Shown here one piece after another: positions 58,931-64,000 of a stretch of DNA of 64,000 nucleotides. Within the stretch, counting starts at the first letter, position 1. Each line of letters opens with the position of its first letter. The position numbers and the translations under genes are program-made. Below the pieces are notes generated by a model. The model ran no database searches and was not told where the DNA came from. It worked only from the letters and a program-made list of their open reading frames with translations. Source of the DNA: Anagrus nilaparvatae (Eukaryota; Arthropoda; Insecta; Hymenoptera; Mymaridae); assembly GCA_022575985.1 (NCBI GenBank), contig JAKSXM010000017.1, positions 99,124 to 163,123 of the forward strand. The letters run 5' to 3'.

Positions 58931-60262
58931 AAAAGAATTAACGATCAATAATATTTATTTTTTAATTTCGTGGAAAAAATACAAAATTTGATTTATCTGT
59001 AATTCTTGGCATTTTTTTTAAAATTTGTATTTAGTAAAAAAAATTATTAATCTTATTCTTTGATTTTCATGAGAAAACTGTTAAAAAATTTTATATTTGG
59101 TTTATCACATTTTTCATTACATTCATAAAATATGACCTTTAAAATTTTATTCTTATATTACAAGAAAATACGCAAATACTATTTTCTTTTATATTTTTCT
59201 ATTCTCTACCTTATTGTAAAACGGTAGTCAACCTTCTTCTTCGTGATCATTAGCTAAAATAAGAAAAACTATATTTCTCTATTAGCCCACTTTTGCATTT
59301 TTTCTACGTATTTTATAAAATGTTAATACACATGGAGATTGCTTTCATATTTTCAAGTTCTGATCCCAAAAACCTAACTCGAATATCAAAAAAATGCATT
59401 TTCAGTTGCTCGTGGAATGTTTAATAAGAAGCTTTCTTAATTGTCCTCAAATTGATAGAGCATATTTTTTTGATATTGCTGCTTTTTTTAATTGTCATCC
59501 CGAAAAATTAGTTCTATACTACCATTTAAAAGATTTTCACGGTTTATTTGAAGGTTTTCTCTATAGGGTAATTCCTTGGATAAATAGCACAAAAAACACA
59601 GAATTTGAGGTCCCAAAAATTTATTTTTTTTCTCGATAAAACAACTTTAAAATATATGATTTCCCAAATCTGAAAGATTTCTGTAAATTATTAAGTTTTT
59701 TAACTGCACTCCTCAGCTACCATTTTTGTGAGATTCATAAAAAAGCTCTAGAAAACGGTAAAGAAAAACAAAATAGATTTTCGATGTGATATTTGATGAT
59801 TAACTCGAATTTTTATTCATATGTTTCCCTTTCTGTGTCGATTCGCGGGAAAATTTATATTTGTGCCCAACTTAAAGTGAAGTAAGCTGAAAAGTTTCTC
59901 ACTAAAAAAAAAGTTTTTTTCTATAAATATTCAAAATTATCATATATTTCACTGGAAAAAAATTCCCGAGGGTAATTTTTGTTATAAGCGCGTAATACCG
60001 ATTTTCGCAATTTTTCCACTTTTTTCAATTTTGATTTGTTAGTTATTTTGATGATTTCCTGCTTAATCACGCGACCAAATAAAAATTTGATCAAAAATTT
60101 GAATGCGGCGGAAAATTTGATATTTTTTTTCAAAAATACTTGTCTTCTTGCCAATGACGAAAAAAAACTATGTTTCGCCCTCTCGGACGAAAAAAAATAA
60201 TGTACTAGGCCATTCTTTATTTTTGCGTTCTAGGATATAAAAATATACTATTTATTGATTTT
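58931..60262. other. Gene-free stretch at the right edge of the cluster
   Basis: AT-rich. A plus-strand open frame at 59394-59639 and a minus-strand one at 59921-60154 have no recognised domain or splice context. Near 60150-60230 there is a half-copy of the hairpin module (GGCCATTCTTTATTTTTGCG). Confidence 0.3.
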
Positions 60263-62545
60263 AACATGGAACATGTTTATAGGGAGGGGGTACTTCAAAA
60301 CTGGAAAATTAGGGGGGGGGGGTCAAATATGTCCTTTTTAAGGGGGGGTCAAATTTGTCCTTTTTAAGGGGGGGGGGGGGGTCAAATTTGTCATTTTTAA
60401 GGGGGGGGGGGGGGGTCAAATGGGACTTAGAATATTTTCGATTTAGGGACCTTTGGTGCAGAAGTACTTAGGGAGCATTGGTGCAGAAGTACCTAGGGAC
60501 CTATGGTGAAGAAGCCCCTAAAGACCTTTGGTACAGAAGTACATAGAGAGCATTGGTGCAGGAGTCCCTAAAGACCTTTGGTGCAGAAGTACCTATGGTG
60601 CAGAAGTCCCTAAAGACCTTTGGTGCAGAAGTACTTAGGGAGCATTGCTGCAGAAGTCCCTAAAGACCTTTGGTGCAAAAGCACCTAAAGACCTTTGGTG
60701 CAGAAGTACTTAGGGAGCATTGCTGCAGAAGTCCCTAAAGACCTTTGGAGCAGAAGTACTTAGGAAGCATTGCTGCAGAAGTCCCTAAAGACCTTTGGTG
60801 CAGAAGCCCCTAAAGACCTTTGGTACAGAAGTACTTAGAGAGCATTGGTGCAGGAGTCGCTAAAGACCTTTGGTGCAGAAGTACCTAGGGACCTATGGTG
60901 CAGAAGTCTCTAAAGACCTTTGGTGCAGAAGTACTAAGGAAGCATTGGTGTAGAAGTACCTAGGGACCTATGGTGCAGAAGTCCCTAAAGACCTTTGGTG
61001 CAGAAGTACTTAGGGAGCATTGGTGCAGAAGTCCCTAAAGACCTTTGGTGCAGAAGTACCTAAAAACTTTTGGTGCAGAAGTACTTAGGAAGCATTGGTG
61101 TAGAAGTACCTAGGGACCTATGGTGCAGAAGTCCCTAAAGACCTTTGGTGCAGAAGTACCTAGGGTGCAGAAGTCTCTAAAGACCTTTGGTGCAGAAGTA
61201 CTTAGGAAGCATTGGTGTAGAAGTACCTAGGGACCTATGGTGAAGAAGCCCCTAAAGACCTTTGGTACAGAAGTACTTAGAGAGCATTGGTGCAGGAGTC
61301 GCTAAAGACCTTTGGTGCAGAAGTACTTAGGGAGCATTGATGCAGAAGTCCCTAAAGACCTTTGGAGCAGAAGTACTTAGGAAGCATTGGTGTAGAAGTA
61401 CCTAGGGACCTATGGTGAAGAAGCCCCTAAAGACCTTTGGTACAGAAGTACTTAGAGAGCATTGGTGCAGGAGTCGCTAAAGACCTTTGGTGCAGAAGTA
61501 CCTAGGGACCTATGGTGCAGAAGTCTCTAAAGACCTTTGGTGCAGAAGTACTAAGGAAGCATTGGTGTAGAAGTACCTAGGGACCTATGGTGCAGAAGTC
61601 CCTAAAGACCTTTGGTGCAGAAGTACTTAGGGAGCATTGGTGCAGAAGTCCCTAAAGACCTTTGGTGCAGAAGTACCTAAAAACTTTTGGTGCAGAAGTA
61701 CTTAGGAAGCATTGGTGTAGAAGTACCTAGGGACCTATGGTGCAGAAGTCCCTAAAGACCTTTGGTGCAGAAGTACCTAGGGTGCAGAAGTCTCTAAAGA
61801 CCTTTGGTGCAGAAGTACTTAGGAAGCATTGGTGTAGAAGTACCTAGGGAACTATGGTGCAGAAGTCCCTAAAGACCTTTGGTGCAGAAGTACTTAGGGA
61901 GCATTGCTGCAGAAGTCCCTAAAGACCTTTGGTGCAGAAGTACTTAGGGAGCATTGCTGCAGAAGTCCCTAAAGACCTTTGGTGCAGAAGTACCTAAAGA
62001 CCTTTGGTGCAGAAGTACCTAAAAACCTTTGGTGCAGAAGTACTTAGGAAGCATTGTTGTAGAAGTACCTAGGGACCTATGGTGCAGAAGTCCCTAAAGA
62101 CCTTTAGTGCAGAAGTACTTAGGGAGCATTGGTGCAGAAGTCCCTAAAGACCTTTGGGGCAGAAGTACCTAGGGTGCAGAAGTCTCTAAAGACCTTTGGT
62201 GTAGAAGTACCTAGGGAGCATTGGTTCAGAAGTACCTAGGGACCTATGGTACAGAAGTCCCTAAAGACCTTTGGGGCAGAAGTACCTAGGGTGCAGAAGT
62301 CTCTAAAGACCTTTGGTGCAGAAGTACCTAGGGAGCATTGGTTCAGAAGTACCTAGGGACCTATGGTGCAGAAGTACTTAGGGACCATTGGTGCAGAAGT
62401 CTCTAAAGAACTTTAGTGCAGAAATACTTGGATATAAATATTGATATTATGAACAGAATAGATACTTTATTATCAGTGTTAGTTATTAGTGAACATGTTC
62501 CATGCTCGTTGGTTGTGTAGTTACACAAACCGGTCATAAGTTATT
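60263..62545 (+). mobile_element. HINE-like repeat family, copy 7, enlarged by a minisatellite
   Basis: The left end is TTAACATGGAACATGTTTAT and GGGAGGGGG, followed by four G-run units (GTCAAATTTGTCCTTTTTAA). The right end is GAACATGTTCCATGCTCGTT, the hairpin TTGTGTAGTTACACAA and ACCGGTCATAAG. In the place of the usual GGGACTTAGAATAA series stands a 2-kb tandem array (60447-62430). Both ends agree with the other copies, so the array grew inside the element. Confidence 0.68.
60447..62430 (+). repeat. 2-kb minisatellite, about 25-bp unit in 50-bp pairs
   Basis: The basic unit is TTTGGTGCAGAAGTACCTA plus about six bases (AAGACC or GGGAGC), roughly 75-80 units. Units mostly alternate (CTTTGGTGCAGAAGTACTTA / GCATTGGTGCAGAAGTCCCT), giving a 50-bp pair. 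A block of about 400 bp starting near 60838 recurs almost unchanged 617 bp further on (GCAGGAGTCGC at 60850 and 61467), a sign of unequal exchange. The repeat unit has the spacing of the GGGACTTAG phrases in the parent element. No spacers of unique sequence. Confidence 0.92.
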
Positions 62546-62879
62546 TGTGTACCTTTTTAACTATTTATAGACATTTCGTTGAAAAATAATCTCTAAACTT
62601 AAAAAAAAACTTAATTTTTATTAATAACGATATTATTAATTAAAAATAATATCAATGAAAACCTCAAGAAATTTGTCAACAAGTTCTCTTTTATCATAAT
62701 AAAGATAATATCAGAATGTATACGCCTGGTAAAAATATTTTTACTTTCAATTAGTTTGAAAATAAAAAAGTAAATTTTTTTTTCTTATGATTTTAGTGTT
62801 AAAATCATTCATTATTTAGAGTAAAATAGTAATTAAAAAGATGATTTAAATACAAAAAAGTTAACTGATGAAAAATTAA

Positions 62880-64000
62880 AAATGAAGGATTTATTTATAA
62901 AAAAAGTCTGAATCGCACAATTAAAAACTAAATTAGAAGCTACAAAAAGAGAATTAAAAAATCGAAATGCCTAAAATGATGTTTCAAAAAGAGAATTAAA
63001 AAATCAAAATGCGCAAATTGATCGTTTAATTAAAGAAAAAACAATCTCATTCAAAAAAAACTTTCAAAATGTAGATGCGTTTTTGGATTTTAACGATTGC
63101 CTTGAACTACTGGCCCGAAATATGGTTATTATAGTTGATATAGACTAAGTTTACAGGCGCTGCAGTTTAGGTAAAGTTAGTTAAGATAAGTCAGTTTATT
63201 AACTTAACTTCGCTTTAAACTAACTGCGTTTACATGGACGGCGAAGTTAGCTGAAAATGCCTATGACGTTAAACCTATCGTTCTCATACAAATTTACTGA
63301 AAAAAAAGATAAATACAAAAAAAAAAAATAATTTAGTTGGCTCTAATTTAAAAATACAAAATTTTGGATATTTTATATAAAAATACATAGCATGATTTTT
63401 CTTATAATAAATTTTTTACCCATCTTGTTTATTTATACACTTAATTTTGAGGTTAATTGTCAGATCATGCATAAGAAATTTATTTAAAGAGAAATTAATA
63501 TAAATCATGCTATGTATTTTTATATAAAATATCCAAAATTTTGTATTTTTAAAATTAGAACCAACTAAAGAATTTTTTTTTTTTGTATTTATCTTTCTTT
63601 CAGTAAATTTTTATGAGAACGATAGGTTTAACGTCATAGGCATTATTAGCTAACTTCGCCGTCCGTGTAAACGCAGTTAGTTTAAGACAAAGTTAAGTTA
63701 ATAAACTGATTTATCTTAACTAACTTTACCTAAACTGCAGCGCCTGTAAACTTAGTCATTGTTAATTATAGTTGCGCAACACACATATAATATCCAGAAG
63801 AATTAAAAGATATCGCTAAAATGATATACTACTTCACTTCAGTCACGGGATATAATTGTTTTAAAGAAAAAGGTTTGAGGATTTCCGCGATTTCTACATG
63901 CTGCGAGTGGAATGCAAAATACTGCATTGAACCTGGATTACTAGATAGTGTAATTACTGAGCTTCATTCGGTAACAAAAGGTTTTCCTCAAGAAGATATT
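62880..64000 (+). pseudogene. P-element/THAP-type transposase remnant, cut by window end
   Basis: The plus strand encodes a Lys/Glu-rich coiled-coil-like part (LKTKLEATKRELKNRNA, then RELKNQNAQIDRLIKEK), with a stop between. After a 0.6-kb insertion it continues PEELKDIAKMIYYFTSVTGY ... LRISAISTCCEWNAKYC. The order coiled coil then a segment rich in Y/F/W around 'LR-x-S ... EW' is that of P-element-like (THAP9-type) transposases. Stops, a frameshift and the MITE show it is dead. The catalytic part would lie beyond the right edge. Family assignment is from pattern only. Confidence 0.5.
63143..63757. mobile_element. MITE family 2 (about 615 bp), inside the transposase remnant
   Basis: Tips GACTAAGTTTACAGGCGCTG and CAGCGCCTGTAAACTTAGTC are perfect inverted repeats. 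The arms stay complementary for over 250 bp (TAACTTCGCCGTCCGTGTAA; ATAGCATGATTT and its complement). ATTATAGTTG occurs on both sides (63128-63137 and 63765-63774), which suggests a 9-10 bp target duplication, although 5-7 bases lie between it and the tips. No coding capacity. Confidence 0.78.

Noticed and set aside
59394..60154. Two opposing open frames of about 80 codons
   Set aside because: No domain, no splice sites and a composition typical of AT-rich chance frames.
60447..62430. Regular repeats that could suggest a CRISPR array
   Set aside because: Units are directly adjacent without unique spacers, they vary internally, and the genome is eukaryotic. It is a minisatellite.

Overview
This is a window of an AT-rich (by eye about three-quarters A+T) eukaryotic nuclear genome, almost certainly an insect. 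Genes have short introns with GT/AG splice sites, the retroelement remnants are R1-like, copia-like and P-element-like, and one exon matches an NK1/slouch-type homeobox gene. The base composition and the tandem family of small secreted proteins would fit a parasitoid wasp such as a braconid, but the species is an inference. Most of the window is non-coding and dense in foldback elements, MITEs and Helitron-like repeats.

Layout. From 1 to about 11.8 kb is the 5' part of a minus-strand homeobox gene: one coding exon (10906-11818) ending in a clean splice donor, then an intron of at least 10.9 kb that runs off the left end. The homeodomain exon itself is not in the window. From 11.8 to 40 kb there is no convincing intact gene. 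It is intergenic or regulatory DNA full of inverted-repeat elements: a 426-bp MITE present twice, a TA-flanked element with roughly 180-bp TIRs, foldback elements with arms made of 140-bp tandem units, a 3.56-kb hAT-like element with 579-bp TIRs and an 8-bp target duplication, a copia gag-protease fragment, and several copies of a Helentron/HINE-like family marked by CATGGAACATG and polyG/polyC tracts. One candidate first coding exon lies at 39936-40005.

From 41.3 to 57.9 kb, all on the minus strand, lies the most interesting feature: five paralogous genes (here A to E). Each has exactly four exons, all introns in phase 0, a first exon of exactly 48 nt encoding a signal peptide, and a third exon with an invariant C-x6-C-[D/E]-C motif. 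They encode predicted secreted, Lys-rich, probably helical proteins of 199, 199, 225, 260 and 214 residues that I do not recognise. Genes A and B are a recent segmental duplication. Remnant first exons at 50.9 and 51.6 kb, and an inverted orphan copy of gene A's upstream region at 58.5-58.9 kb, show that the cluster turns over by duplication and decay. Transposons sit between the genes: an R1-like retrotransposon between A and B, a complete-looking non-autonomous Helitron after B, and a foldback element directly beside a dead exon 1.

From 58 to 64 kb there is a tRNA-derived SINE-like element, a HINE-like element whose centre has grown into a 2-kb minisatellite, and the start of a decayed P-element-like transposase split by a 0.6-kb MITE. 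The window has no rRNA, intact tRNA or CRISPR array.
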